Assembly: GCA_041538185.1 (NCBI GenBank)
Contig: JBGORM010000002.1
Coordinates: forward strand, 248,001 to 312,000
Reading direction: 5' to 3'
DNA from: Melioribacteraceae bacterium 4301-Me
Lineage (GTDB): Bacteria; Bacteroidota; Ignavibacteria; Ignavibacteriales; Melioribacteraceae
DNA length: 64,000 bases
Shown: in pieces, positions 10,774 through 19,011 of the stretch
How the letters are laid out: the number at the start of each line of letters is the position of its first letter
Position numbering within the stretch: position 1 is the first letter of the stretch
Notes under the pieces: generated by a model
What the model was told of the DNA's origin: nothing
Seen by the model: only the letters and a program-made list of their open reading frames with translations
The model's database searches: none
Program-made: the position numbers and the translations under genes

Positions 10774-11310
10774 TCAATGTCTGGTATGTAGTTTATATAG
10801 AGAAATTCCACAAATCGTCTTTGCATCCACAATTTCACCATTTTTGATTTTTTCATTTATTTCTTCAAGAGATAATTCCACAACTTCCATTTCTTCTTCT
10901 CCTTCTTCACGAGCATGCTGACCAGATACTAAATCTTCCGCTAAAAATATATGCAGAACCTCTGAACAAAAACCAGGCGAAGTATATATTTTGCCAAGCC
11001 TGGTAATTTTGTTTGCAGAATATCCTGTCTCTTCACTTAGTTCTCTTGCGGCACAAATTTCTGGGTCTTCATTCTTATTTAATTTTCCGGCGGGTAACTC
11101 TAACAAAACTTCTTTAAAAGGATAACGAAATTGAGTAACCATAACAATTTTGCCATACGATTTAACTGGTACAGTAACAGCTCCCCCTGGATGAACTGCT
11201 ACTTGTCGTGGCGCAATATTTCCACTACCATTATATTTAATTTCATCTACTACTACTTTAAAAACTTTCCCTTCAAAAACAGTTTTGCTTTTAATAACTT
11301 TAAAATTCAC
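10774..11310 (-). CDS. Nudix hydrolase, ADP-ribose pyrophosphatase-like
   Basis: A 178-residue protein with a complete Nudix box: G75, E81, R89-E90-L and E93-E94-T-G96 in the spacing GX5EX7REUXEEXGU. The N-terminal beta strands and the segment GAVTVPVKSYGKIVMVTQFRYP match the ADP-ribose pyrophosphatase (NudF) group, which hydrolyses ADP-ribose to AMP and ribose-5-phosphate. Substrate specificity is inferred. It is transcribed toward murI (convergent). Confidence 0.85.
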   Translation of the reverse strand: MNFKVIKSKTVFEGKVFKVVVDEIKYNGSGNIAPRQVAVHPGGAVTVPVKSYGKIVMVTQFRYPFKEVLLELPAGKLNKNEDPEICAARELSEETGYSANKITRLGKIYTSPGFCSEVLHIFLAEDLVSGQHAREEGEEEMEVVELSLEEINEKIKNGEIVDAKTICGISLYKLHTRH

Positions 11311-11387
11311 TATGTTCTCTGTTTATTTATTATTAGCAAGATTACCAAATTACCAAGATCGAAAATAAAATATTTTTAGGTAAAAAA

Positions 11388-11852
11388 TTATACTTGATTT
11401 GATAAGTAACTTTCTAATCCCATTTGTTCAATTTGTGCACGTTGAGCTTCAGCCCAATCAACATGACCCTCTTCCATTTTTAAAATTTTTGTTAACAACT
11501 CTGCAGTCGATTCATCGCTAACTTCTCTTGCTAAAGCAATACCTTTGTTGTATGCCTTGATAGCATCTTGTTCAGCAGCCTTATCATTATAAATAAAATC
11601 CGGAACTGACTTCCCAATTTTCATTTCTTTTAATTTGTTTACTATTGGATTTCCTTCGAGAAATAAAATTCTTTGAATCAACCATTCTGCGTGATGCATT
11701 TCATCGATTGCCTGTTTTTTAATTGCTTCGTGGAGTTTGCTGTAGCCCCAATTATCACATATTTCGGAATGAACCATGTACTGACTGATGGCTGTTAATT
11801 CGTCGGCTAACAATTCATTTAATACTCCAATTAATTTTGAATCACCTTTCAT
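11388..11852 (-). CDS. bfr: Bacterioferritin
   Basis: A 154-residue four-helix ferritin-like protein that stores iron in a 24-subunit shell. Di-iron ligands are visible: E18, E51 and H54, and the matching E/H pair in EEGHVDWAE near residue 128. Met52 (DEMHH) is at the position of the haem-ligating methionine of bacterioferritins, so haem binding at the dimer interface is expected. Ends with a normal short tail. Single gene, tandem with the Nudix gene but no shared function is evident. Confidence 0.9.
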   Translation of the reverse strand: MKGDSKLIGVLNELLADELTAISQYMVHSEICDNWGYSKLHEAIKKQAIDEMHHAEWLIQRILFLEGNPIVNKLKEMKIGKSVPDFIYNDKAAEQDAIKAYNKGIALAREVSDESTAELLTKILKMEEGHVDWAEAQRAQIEQMGLESYLSNQV

Positions 11853-12897
11853 TTGAACCTCAGTTTAATTGCAAAAAACTAACAAATTATAAACAAATAT
11901 AATGAAAAAGAACCGCTTCTACACCTTAAAAAGTGTAATCAAATAAGAGACTTAACAGCAAATTTTAACTATGGATTGTTGAACTAAAACCTCTGAAAAA
12001 TTCAATGTGCAATTGCAGATGCCTTTGAGTCTAGACTTAAACTTTCGTCAGAATGACGAATAATTCCATCTTATGCATGTATTTTATTCTTGCTCTTTCT
12101 ACTTCGATTATCTTTGCTGTTAATATCTCTTAGATTAACTGTTATTTTAATTAATAAGGTAATAAGGTTAATTCATACTGATATCTCGCTTGTTACTAAG
12201 GTTCATTGCTTCCTTATTATTACTTTTTACGACTAAGGTTCACTTACCACTAAATGATGAACTCTCATAACTCATGTTCCCAACAGTGTTTTTCCCGCCC
12301 GCAAAGTTTTATATTCTTGTTATGTTAATTTATTTATCCTCCCTACGAAGTGTGGTCATCCACCACTCTACGAATTGGAATCCACTACTTCCGATGAGAA
12401 TTAACCACTTCGTGGAAATTCGCCGCTTCGTGGGTGGGTGGTGAATTCTCAATATATCCTGTACTTTTCTTTACTACCTTAGTAACCTAAACAAAGAAAA
12501 AGAAACCAAACCTTATTAGCTTATTGAAAAATAACCATGCTTACAGTAGGCAAGCGATAAAAACAATAATAGTTATTTTTTGAAACCTCTAAAAAATTAT
12601 ACATATCTTAAAAGCTTTTTAATAAATAACATTGCAGGAAAGTAAACAAACTGGAGAAAAAGATGCAGACGAATAAGGCTAACAATGAAGAATTGAACAT
12701 AACATATCGATTTTTAACTTCTCACGAGTAATTTTCAATTACATTATTTAATTCCATTTTTTTTTGCAAATGCACTTTTATATAAGTAATTGCTTGTTGT
12801 ACAAGAATTACTTACTTTTTTAACGTAGTATTTGCACGATTACGGTTGATTACGGCAAGATAGAGAGTGAAAAAGACAGAGATAGACGGAGTAAAAT
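11853..12897. other. Long non-coding region with degenerate repeats
   Basis: About 1,045 bases with no convincing gene on either strand. It contains recurrent GTTACTAAGGTT / AACCTTAGTAAC words (near 12191, 12231, 12477), a small hairpin CCACTTCGTGG (about 12409), and a stretch CTTCGTGGG...GGTGAATTCTCA (about 12424-12450) that recurs at about 61545-61563. It looks like decayed repeat or insertion-sequence debris. The final 60 bases must contain the nfeD promoter, not identified. Confidence 0.5.
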
Positions 12898-14199
12898 ATG
12901 AAAGCGTTAATATTAATGGCGCTTTTGCTAAATATGCCCATTCAACAAGACTCTCCCAAAATAGATGTAATTAAAATTGATGGTGCAATTAATCCTGTTA
13001 TAGCAAGTTTTATTCACGATACACTTGAAAAAGCAAAACAAGAAAAAACTGAATGTCTATTAATTCAACTTAACACACCGGGTGGACTGCTAAAATCTAC
13101 GCGAATAATAGTTAGTGATTTTCTTACATCTAATATCCCAATTGTTGTATATGTATATCCGTCAGGTTCACAAGCTGCATCAGCTGGGACAATTATTACA
13201 CTCGCTGCCAATATAGCGGTAATGGCACCCGGCACTAATATTGGTGCGGTTCACCCTGTTGTTATGAGTGAGGGGAATGAAGCAAACAAAAAGGACAGCA
13301 CTAATATAATGATGGAAAAAGTCACAAATGACGCAGCAGCTTTTATAAGAAGTATTGCAGAGAAACGTCATAGAAATGTTGAATGGGCTGAAAAGTCTGT
13401 AAGAGAAAGTTTGTCATTGACAGAGACCGAAGCACTAAAGGAAAAAGTTATTGATTTTATAGCAAGGGATTTAAATGAACTTATTTTTAAAATCAATGGA
13501 ATAGAGGTTGAAACAGCAAGTGGCTTGAAAACTATTCATTCGAAGAATGCTAAACTTAATTTTATCGAAATGAACGCATTTCAAAAGTTTCTTGATATAA
13601 TCAGTGACCCAAGTATAGCTTACATTCTTATGATGCTTGGCGTGTATGGTTTAATTTTTGAGTTAAGTAATCCTGGTTCAATTCTTCCCGGTATTGTTGG
13701 GGTTATTTCACTAATACTTGCATTTTACTCTTTACACACTCTGCCAATAAATTATGCTGGATTAGCATTAATAATTTTTGGAATAATTCTTTTCATTGCA
13801 GAGATAAAAGTAGTAAGTCACGGTTTATTAGCGGCGGGTGGAATTATATCTTTTTTAATCGGCTCTCTGATGTTCATTAACACTGATACGTCGACAGAAT
13901 TTCTTAGCATTTCATTAACTGTTATAATTACAATTACAATCTTAACTGCTCTTTTTTTTGTTTTTGCAGTTGGTAAAGGTATTACAGCTCAACGAAGAAA
14001 ACCAACAACAGGCAGTGAAGGTATGATAGGTGAAAAGGGAGTAGCATTAACTAATTTCAATTCTTTTTCTTCAGGAAAGGTATTAGTCCACGGTGAAATA
14101 TGGGATGCTAACAGCGCTGATTCCGAGATTAAAGAGGGCGATAATATTGAAGTAAAAGCAGTGAAAGGGTTAAAATTGATTATAAAAAAAGTGGATTAA
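12898..14199 (+). CDS. NfeD-family membrane serine protease (long form)
   Basis: A 433-residue ClpP-class membrane protease. After a short hydrophobic N-terminus comes a crotonase/ClpP-fold domain with LNTPGGLLKST and the catalytic Ser in QAASAGT (S95); Lys in MMEKVTNDAAAF (K141) matches the catalytic lysine of archaeal 1510-N. Then four to five membrane segments (about 230-365) and a C-terminal NfeD beta-barrel domain (GSEGMIGEKGVAL onward). The family cleaves stomatin-type partners; the slipin gene follows 35 bases downstream, the standard pairing, pointing to a membrane-quality-control role. Confidence 0.9.
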   Translation: MKALILMALLLNMPIQQDSPKIDVIKIDGAINPVIASFIHDTLEKAKQEKTECLLIQLNTPGGLLKSTRIIVSDFLTSNIPIVVYVYPSGSQAASAGTIITLAANIAVMAPGTNIGAVHPVVMSEGNEANKKDSTNIMMEKVTNDAAAFIRSIAEKRHRNVEWAEKSVRESLSLTETEALKEKVIDFIARDLNELIFKINGIEVETASGLKTIHSKNAKLNFIEMNAFQKFLDIISDPSIAYILMMLGVYGLIFELSNPGSILPGIVGVISLILAFYSLHTLPINYAGLALIIFGIILFIAEIKVVSHGLLAAGGIISFLIGSLMFINTDTSTEFLSISLTVIITITILTALFFVFAVGKGITAQRRKPTTGSEGMIGEKGVALTNFNSFSSGKVLVHGEIWDANSADSEIKEGDNIEVKAVKGLKLIIKKVD

Positions 14200-14258
14200 C
14201 AATTTTAACAAGCCTATAGTTTTATTTAATAAATATGAATATTATAGGAGAATTTACA

Positions 14259-15035
14259 ATGGGAGCCGAGAATATAACAGTTACGTTCATAATTGTTTTT
14301 TTTGTAATATTAATTTTAGCCAGTGCCATAAGAATTTTACGTGAATACGAGAGAGCTGTAATTTTTAGACTGGGCAGATTAATTCCTACAAAAGGTCCGG
14401 GACTTATTTTTTTAATTCCAATTGTAGATAGAATGGTTAGAGTAAGTCTTCGAGTTGTAACTTTGGATGTTCCACCGCAAGATGTAATAACTAAGGATAA
14501 TGTTTCTATTAAGGTTAATGCAGTAGTCTACTTCAGGGTAATCGACGCAGCTAAAGCAGTAGTAGAGGTAGAAAATTTCCTTTTTGCTACTTCGCAATTA
14601 GCACAAACAACTTTAAGGAATATATTGGGTCAGTCTGAACTTGACGAATTATTGTCCGAGCGGGAAAAGATTAACAAGCATCTCCAGGAAACAATAGATA
14701 CACACACAGCGCCGTGGGGAATAAAAGTTTCACTTGTAGAAGTTAAAAATGTAGATTTGCCGGTAGAAATGCAGCGTGCTATAGCTCGTCAAGCAGAAGC
14801 AGAAAGAGAACGCCGTGCTAAGGTAATTCATGCAGAAGGTGAATACCAAGCCTCTCAACGGTTGGCAGATGCATCGAATATTATAAGTTCTTCACCGTAT
14901 GCGCTTCAGTTAAGATTTTTACAAACACTTACTGAAGTGGCAGCAGAAAAAAATTCAACTACTATATTCCCTGTGCCTATTGACCTTTTTAAGCCATTTT
15001 TAGATTTGATGGAAAAAAGTAAGAAGGAGAAATAA
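14259..15035 (+). CDS. Slipin (SPFH/stomatin-like membrane protein)
   Basis: A single N-terminal membrane helix ([17 protein letters not shown]) is followed by an SPFH/band 7 domain ([32 protein letters not shown]...) and a charged helical tail ([19 protein letters not shown]). Slipins form membrane oligomers and pair with NfeD, encoded just upstream. An earlier in-frame ATG exists at 14235, but AGGAG at 14246-14250 sits ahead of the ATG at 14259, which I take as the start (258 residues). Confidence 0.9.
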   Translation: MGAENITVTFIIVFFVILILASAIRILREYERAVIFRLGRLIPTKGPGLIFLIPIVDRMVRVSLRVVTLDVPPQDVITKDNVSIKVNAVVYFRVIDAAKAVVEVENFLFATSQLAQTTLRNILGQSELDELLSEREKINKHLQETIDTHTAPWGIKVSLVEVKNVDLPVEMQRAIARQAEAERERRAKVIHAEGEYQASQRLADASNIISSSPYALQLRFLQTLTEVAAEKNSTTIFPVPIDLFKPFLDLMEKSKKEK

Positions 15036-15039
15036 ATTT

Positions 15040-15202
15040 GTAAAATATTTTTGCAGAAACTATTTCTGCTCCAGGAATAGTGATATTAGAATTCTTTCTA
15101 ATGGGGCAACTTATTCCAACTTCATGGTTAATCATGTTTCTGTGCATCCCGCAAAACACCCCCATTAATTTGTTCCATTTGTTCAACAGTTAGTTCTTTC
15201 AT
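15040..15202 (-). pseudogene. Decayed GG-leader precursor peptide
   Basis: A ribosome site GGAGG and ATG at 15202 open an intact leader, MKELTVEQMEQINGG, but that frame stops after nine more residues. Shifted by one base at the run of five Gs after the leader (15159-15163), the other frame continues as GVFCGMHRN...EVGISCPI...NITIPGAEIVSAKI. This lines up with the core of the intact precursor at 17988-18164 (GVGLSGPI...AIAIAGAGIASAI). So it appears to be a frameshifted and drifted duplicate. It sits at the downstream edge of the peptide island, overlapping nothing functional. Confidence 0.75.
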
Positions 15203-15244
15203 AAGAACCTCCATTAAATTAATGACTAAACCAAGTTGATTAAC

Positions 15245-15260
15245 GTCCCGAGGCAAGGAC
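15245..15260 (-). promoter_or_regulatory. Conserved 5' leader palindrome before decayed precursor
   Basis: Second example of the GTCC...GGGAC palindrome described before precursor 4, here 42 bases upstream of the ATG at 15202. Its survival next to a broken gene suggests the whole cassette, with its untranslated leader, was duplicated. Confidence 0.4.
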
Positions 15261-15330
15261 TTTTATTTAGTGTCGTTCTTCCATTATTATTTATGGACTG
15301 ATTAGTTAGTTTTTAACTTCAAAATAGAAC

Positions 15331-15579
15331 CTAGTTCGCCTTAAAATATAATTCATAAAAGTACTTGAACTGATAGTAATGGAGAAATACAAATAATAAA
15401 TCTTTCTTTCCCTTAATCAGTCCTAATTGGGATAATCTGAGATAATCCACAATAGGTCTGTAAATGAGTATATAAGCCAAAAGATTAATGACAAATAAAT
15501 TTGGAGAATTTATTTGTGCTAGCCATATCAGTATACCTATTGGTAGAACTATCTGTAGATAGTAAGATAAAAGCTTCAT
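15331..15579 (-). CDS. Small two-helix membrane protein, candidate immunity protein
   Basis: An 82-residue protein with two hydrophobic segments (about residues 5-21 and 27-48) and a basic, aromatic-rich tail. No family is recognised. A good AGAGG ribosome site lies before the ATG. The start is 16 bases after the stop of the precursor at 15596-15784, so the two are translated from one transcript. Small basic membrane proteins directly after bacteriocin precursors are commonly immunity proteins; that role is inference from position only. Confidence 0.55.
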   Translation of the reverse strand: MKLLSYYLQIVLPIGILIWLAQINSPNLFVINLLAYILIYRPIVDYLRLSQLGLIKGKKDLLFVFLHYYQFKYFYELYFKAN

Positions 15580-15595
15580 AATTAACCTCTATCAG

Positions 15596-15784
15596 TTATA
15601 AATTGTGTAATGTACAATCAGCAGCAATTACAGCAGCGGTCCATGGTATAAATGCAGTTTCTAAAAAAAGAGCGACTGATATCCAGCCGTGATTTGAATA
15701 AGCATCTTGAATGCAAGACATTACGGCGCTACCGCTGAGTCCGCCATTTATTTCTTCCATCTGTTCAACAGTTAGTTCTTTCAT
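15596..15784 (-). CDS. GG-leader two-cysteine precursor peptide 1
   Basis: A 62-residue precursor: leader MKELTVEQMEEINGG, then a 47-residue core beginning LSGSAVMSCIQ and ending AADCTLHNL. The double-glycine leader is the type cut by C39 peptidase exporters, one of which is encoded at 23084-25277. The core is hydrophobic and has just two cysteines, 32 residues apart, a layout shared with the other precursors here. It lies between the ABC-2 ATPase gene and the candidate immunity gene. Activity (bacteriocin, signal) is unknown. Confidence 0.8.
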   Translation of the reverse strand: MKELTVEQMEEINGGLSGSAVMSCIQDAYSNHGWISVALFLETAFIPWTAAVIAADCTLHNL

Positions 15785-15857
15785 TTTGAATTCTTAACAA
15801 ATTATTTATTGAAGAAAAAGTTATTTTTCTTTCTATTTTGTTTGTTGTTAAATAAGT

Positions 15858-16643
15858 TTAAATCCAGTTGAAAACACCATTTCGGTTATTTGTATTATTT
15901 TTATCAATCATTTTTACAAATAATTCTTCCAGAGGAAGAGAAGTTATATCCGATGATTCAATTGAGAATTGCTTTTTGAAATTTTCGATAGTCCCTTGAA
16001 ATTGATTTTTTCCTTGATGAATAACTACAATTTCGTCACAGATATCTTCAACTGTACCTAACTCATGTGAACTAAAAAAAATTGTACCACCATTCTCTAC
16101 AAAAGATCGAAACAGTTTTTTCGTTTTATAAGCTGAGATAGGATCTAGTCCCTCTAATGGTTCATCTAATACTAGCAATTTAGGACGGGGCAGAATTGCT
16201 GCAGCAAGAGAAATTTTTTTTATCATCCCTTTTGAGTAAGTTTTTATTAGTTCTTTTGCTTGGGCAGTCAATTCAAAGAACTCAAGCAGTTCATTTATTC
16301 TATTTTTTGAAATATCTTCGCTCATTTCAAACATTATAGAAACAAATTCAAGGAACTCTTGACCTGTTAAGTATTCAAGGTAAGCAGGTTTTTCTAAGAC
16401 AAAGCCAATACTTTTCTTATAAGCCCAGTCACCTTTTCTTATTTGTTCTTCAAAGATTTTTACATTACCAAAGTCTGGAAGTAATAATCCAGAAATAATA
16501 TTAATTGATGTAGTTTTCCCAGCACCATTTACGCCAATAAAACCTGTCAGTTTTCCTTGTTTAACAGTTATATTTAATCTATTTAATGCTGTTATATTTT
16601 TTTTATATGTCTTAGTAACATTAATAAATTCTATAGCATTCAT
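15858..16643 (-). CDS. ABC-2 type ATP-binding protein
   Basis: A 261-residue ATPase with Walker A GVNGAGKTTS (about residue 37), signature YSKGMIKK in place of the classic LSGGQ, Walker B LLVLDEP, and the switch His in SSHE. The variant signature is usual for the ABC-2/drug-export ATPases that also give bacteriocin self-immunity. It overlaps the membrane-protein gene upstream by four bases, so it energises the permease halves at 16640-17257 and 17262-17906. Confidence 0.88.
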   Translation of the reverse strand: MNAIEFINVTKTYKKNITALNRLNITVKQGKLTGFIGVNGAGKTTSINIISGLLLPDFGNVKIFEEQIRKGDWAYKKSIGFVLEKPAYLEYLTGQEFLEFVSIMFEMSEDISKNRINELLEFFELTAQAKELIKTYSKGMIKKISLAAAILPRPKLLVLDEPLEGLDPISAYKTKKLFRSFVENGGTIFFSSHELGTVEDICDEIVVIHQGKNQFQGTIENFKKQFSIESSDITSLPLEELFVKMIDKNNTNNRNGVFNWI

Positions 16644-17257
16644 AAAAATTTTCCTATTATTATTTCAAAGCGGTTCTCTACTATTTTTTTGTACATCGGT
16701 ATAATTATCTTAAAATATATTATATCAATGGCTAAAATCAGTAATAAATACCAATAACTGATTCTGTCGATAACTGAGGTAACAATATAATATATTATGC
16801 TGCCCAATATGAATAAAAAAACCCCGCTTATAACATCTAGCTCTGTTGTCTTAAGAAAATAAAAAAGTAGAAGAAAATAGACAGCAATAAATAAAATGGA
16901 TAGAAAAATTAAACCGATAAACGAATTTATTATTTTAATGTTTGTAAAATTGCCATAAATGCATAATATAATAAATGATATGCCAATAGACATAACTAAA
17001 TATTTCACTGAGACATAAACCAATAAATCATTAAGCGAACTTAAATAGTTAACTAAAAATGATAATGTTAACCCCTTGTTAATAACAGCTAAACTCCATA
17101 ACGGTATAAATAAAATCATCATAATAAACAATGATTCAGAATTGTCTTTTATCAAAAGCGGATAAAATATAAACAGCATTAATATAAACAGTTCAGTCAG
17201 CGACCCTCGAACTATTGCTTTGATATCTATTTTGATAATTTTAATAAACGATTTCAT
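16640..17257 (-). CDS. ABC transporter membrane protein (probable permease half)
   Basis: About 205 residues from the ATG at 17257, with six hydrophobic segments and no recognised motif. A longer reading from 17305 would overlap the upstream gene by 44 bases; the ATG at 17257 is five bases after the upstream stop and fits better. Four-base overlap with the ATPase gene indicates coupled translation. Together with 17262-17906 it probably forms one split ABC-2 permease. Confidence 0.65.
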   Translation of the reverse strand: MKSFIKIIKIDIKAIVRGSLTELFILMLFIFYPLLIKDNSESLFIMMILFIPLWSLAVINKGLTLSFLVNYLSSLNDLLVYVSVKYLVMSIGISFIILCIYGNFTNIKIINSFIGLIFLSILFIAVYFLLLFYFLKTTELDVISGVFLFILGSIIYYIVTSVIDRISYWYLLLILAIDIIYFKIIIPMYKKIVENRFEIIIGKFL

Positions 17258-17261
17258 AGGG

Positions 17262-17906
17262 TTAAGCTGCCCACTTAAGTAAGTTATTATAAATAAAGTC
17301 AACAATAAAGTTATTATATATTACATCTGAACTTCCTATCATAACAGGCAAAAGAATGATAAAAAATATTATCAAGGCTATGTTTTTGATACCGTATTTG
17401 TATTTGACATAGTCAAAAAGATAGAAAAGAATTGAGATACACAAAGTCGTTGCAAGGTATATAGCAATAAATACAATAATTATTAATATAACTATGAAAG
17501 GTGAGTTAATAAATTTATATATCAGATAACAAATAGGGAGTAAGTAGATAACAACACGGTCATGCACTAAAAAACAAAAATAGACCAACTTTATTTGTCC
17601 AATAATTGATAATGGATAAATTTTGAGAGTTGCTTTTGATATAACAGTTTGCAAATTAATAACAGAAAAAATATTACTGAGGTCTCCAAATAAAAACATC
17701 ATCATGATAAATATAATAAGTTGCTTGGTTAACATTGGTTTGGTAAATTTTATAATATTAAATAGAGTTACCAAAAGTATTGTAATTATTAAGGCATAGA
17801 AAACATTAACGAAAGTTAATATGCCTTTACCATAGCGTTTTAATAATAATCGATGAAGATATTTTATTTTCTTGTAGTTCATAAGTACAACAACTCTACC
17901 GTTCAT
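17262..17906 (-). CDS. ABC transporter membrane protein (probable permease half)
   Basis: A 214-residue, strongly hydrophobic protein with about six membrane segments after a basic N-terminus (KKIKYLHRLLLKRYGKG). No family motif is recognised. It is followed within a few bases by a second six-helix protein and then by the ABC ATPase, so a role as one half of an ABC-2 permease is inferred. A start at the second Met (17882) is also possible; neither has a strong ribosome site. Confidence 0.6.
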   Translation of the reverse strand: MNGRVVVLMNYKKIKYLHRLLLKRYGKGILTFVNVFYALIITILLVTLFNIIKFTKPMLTKQLIIFIMMMFLFGDLSNIFSVINLQTVISKATLKIYPLSIIGQIKLVYFCFLVHDRVVIYLLPICYLIYKFINSPFIVILIIIVFIAIYLATTLCISILFYLFDYVKYKYGIKNIALIIFFIILLPVMIGSSDVIYNNFIVDFIYNNLLKWAA

Positions 17907-17927
17907 GAAAATTTTTAATAAACCGCA

Positions 17928-17957
17928 GGGGCTACTCTTAAAAATAAGAATAACCCC
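17928..17957 (-). terminator. Stem-loop between precursor 2 and permease genes
   Basis: GGGG-TA-TCTTA and its partner form a 13-position stem with two mismatches around a four-base loop. There is no immediate T-run, so it may act as an RNA-processing or partial-termination site that keeps peptide mRNA more abundant than transporter mRNA. Confidence 0.45.
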
Positions 17958-17987
17958 TTATTAAATAAACAAAAAGATAATGATTTA

Positions 17988-18164
17988 TTAATTATGGCAT
18001 GTTTCAATTGCAGAAGCTATTCCTGCGCCAGCAATTGCTATAGCAGCGCCCCATCCGATAGGACCACTTAGTCCAACTCCTATAAGAGTTAATCCTGTTG
18101 CTAGGCATCCCCAAAAACCTCCCCCATTTATCCGTTCCATCTGCTCAACACTTAGTTCTTTCAT
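17988..18164 (-). CDS. GG-leader two-cysteine precursor peptide 2
   Basis: A 58-residue precursor: leader MKELSVEQMERINGG then a Gly/Ala/Ile-rich core starting GFWGCLATG and ending SAIETCHN. One Cys lies near each end, 35 residues apart. Core composition resembles class II or circular-type bacteriocins. It is encoded between two complete ABC-2 systems. The leader is nearly identical to precursor 1, and the core resembles the decayed copy at 15040-15202. Confidence 0.85.
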   Translation of the reverse strand: MKELSVEQMERINGGGFWGCLATGLTLIGVGLSGPIGWGAAIAIAGAGIASAIETCHN

Positions 18165-18228
18165 TTTGAAACTTAGTTAATGACATCAGCTAATCTGATA
18201 TTTTGAACCGTTTGAATTTTTTAATTAT

Positions 18229-19011
18229 CTATAACCATGAAAGCATTTTGTCATTTTCATTTTTATCTGTGGTTAAATCTATAAATATCTCTTCAAGTGA
18301 TTGATATGTTTCTTTTGTAACTTCGTTTTTAATTTTGTTTCGTATATCTTTTGTTTCTGATTGAAAAACAATTTTACCTTTGTTTATAATTGCAACTTCA
18401 TCACAAAAATCTTCAACTTCTGCCAAGGCATGAGAAGTTATTAAGATAGTTGCTCCTTTCTCTTTCATTCTTTTTAAAATATCTTTCATTTTTTTGCGTG
18501 AGATCGGATCGACGCTTTCAAATGGTTCGTCTAAGAATATGATACTGGGTTTGTGTAAAATTGCTGCAATAAATGCTACTTTCTTTTGCATGCCTGCTGA
18601 GAATTCAAACAAAAATCTATCCTTTTCTTTAAAAATTTCTAAACTTCTTAACAAAGAATTAATGCGATTTTCAGATTGTTCTTTACTAACATTATATAAC
18701 CGAGCTACAAAATATAAATATTCCCAGCATCTAAGATAATTTAATAAACCAAGGTCTTGTGAAAGAAGTCCAATTTTACCTTTAATCTTTGTATTATCAA
18801 TATCCATTTCTTCATTAAGCAATATTACACTGCCTCTATCAGCTTTAATGATACCACTTAATAAATTTATTAAGGTCGTTTTACCAGCTCCATTTGGACC
18901 TACTAATCCAAAACAAATTTTTTCTCTCACACTTAGACTTAAATTATCAATGGCATAAATACCATTATAGGTTTTATAAAGCTCTTTAATTATAATTACA
19001 TAATTATTCAT
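18229..19011 (-). CDS. ABC-2 type ATP-binding protein
   Basis: A 260-residue ATPase: Walker A GPNGAGKTTL near residue 38, signature FSAGMQKK, Walker B IIFLDEP, switch His in TSHA. Same subclass as the ATPase at 15858-16643, so these are parallel systems. It overlaps the 544-residue permease gene by eight bases. Likely export or self-immunity for one of the neighbouring peptides; which one is not evident. Confidence 0.88.
   Translation of the reverse strand: MNNYVIIIKELYKTYNGIYAIDNLSLSVREKICFGLVGPNGAGKTTLINLLSGIIKADRGSVILLNEEMDIDNTKIKGKIGLLSQDLGLLNYLRCWEYLYFVARLYNVSKEQSENRINSLLRSLEIFKEKDRFLFEFSAGMQKKVAFIAAILHKPSIIFLDEPFESVDPISRKKMKDILKRMKEKGATILITSHALAEVEDFCDEVAIINKGKIVFQSETKDIRNKIKNEVTKETYQSLEEIFIDLTTDKNENDKMLSWL

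Noticed and set aside
14989..15186. A 65-codon open frame overlapping the slipin 3' end
   Set aside because: Its body is the shifted core of the decayed precursor whose leader lies in another frame; the start is not preceded by a ribosome site.
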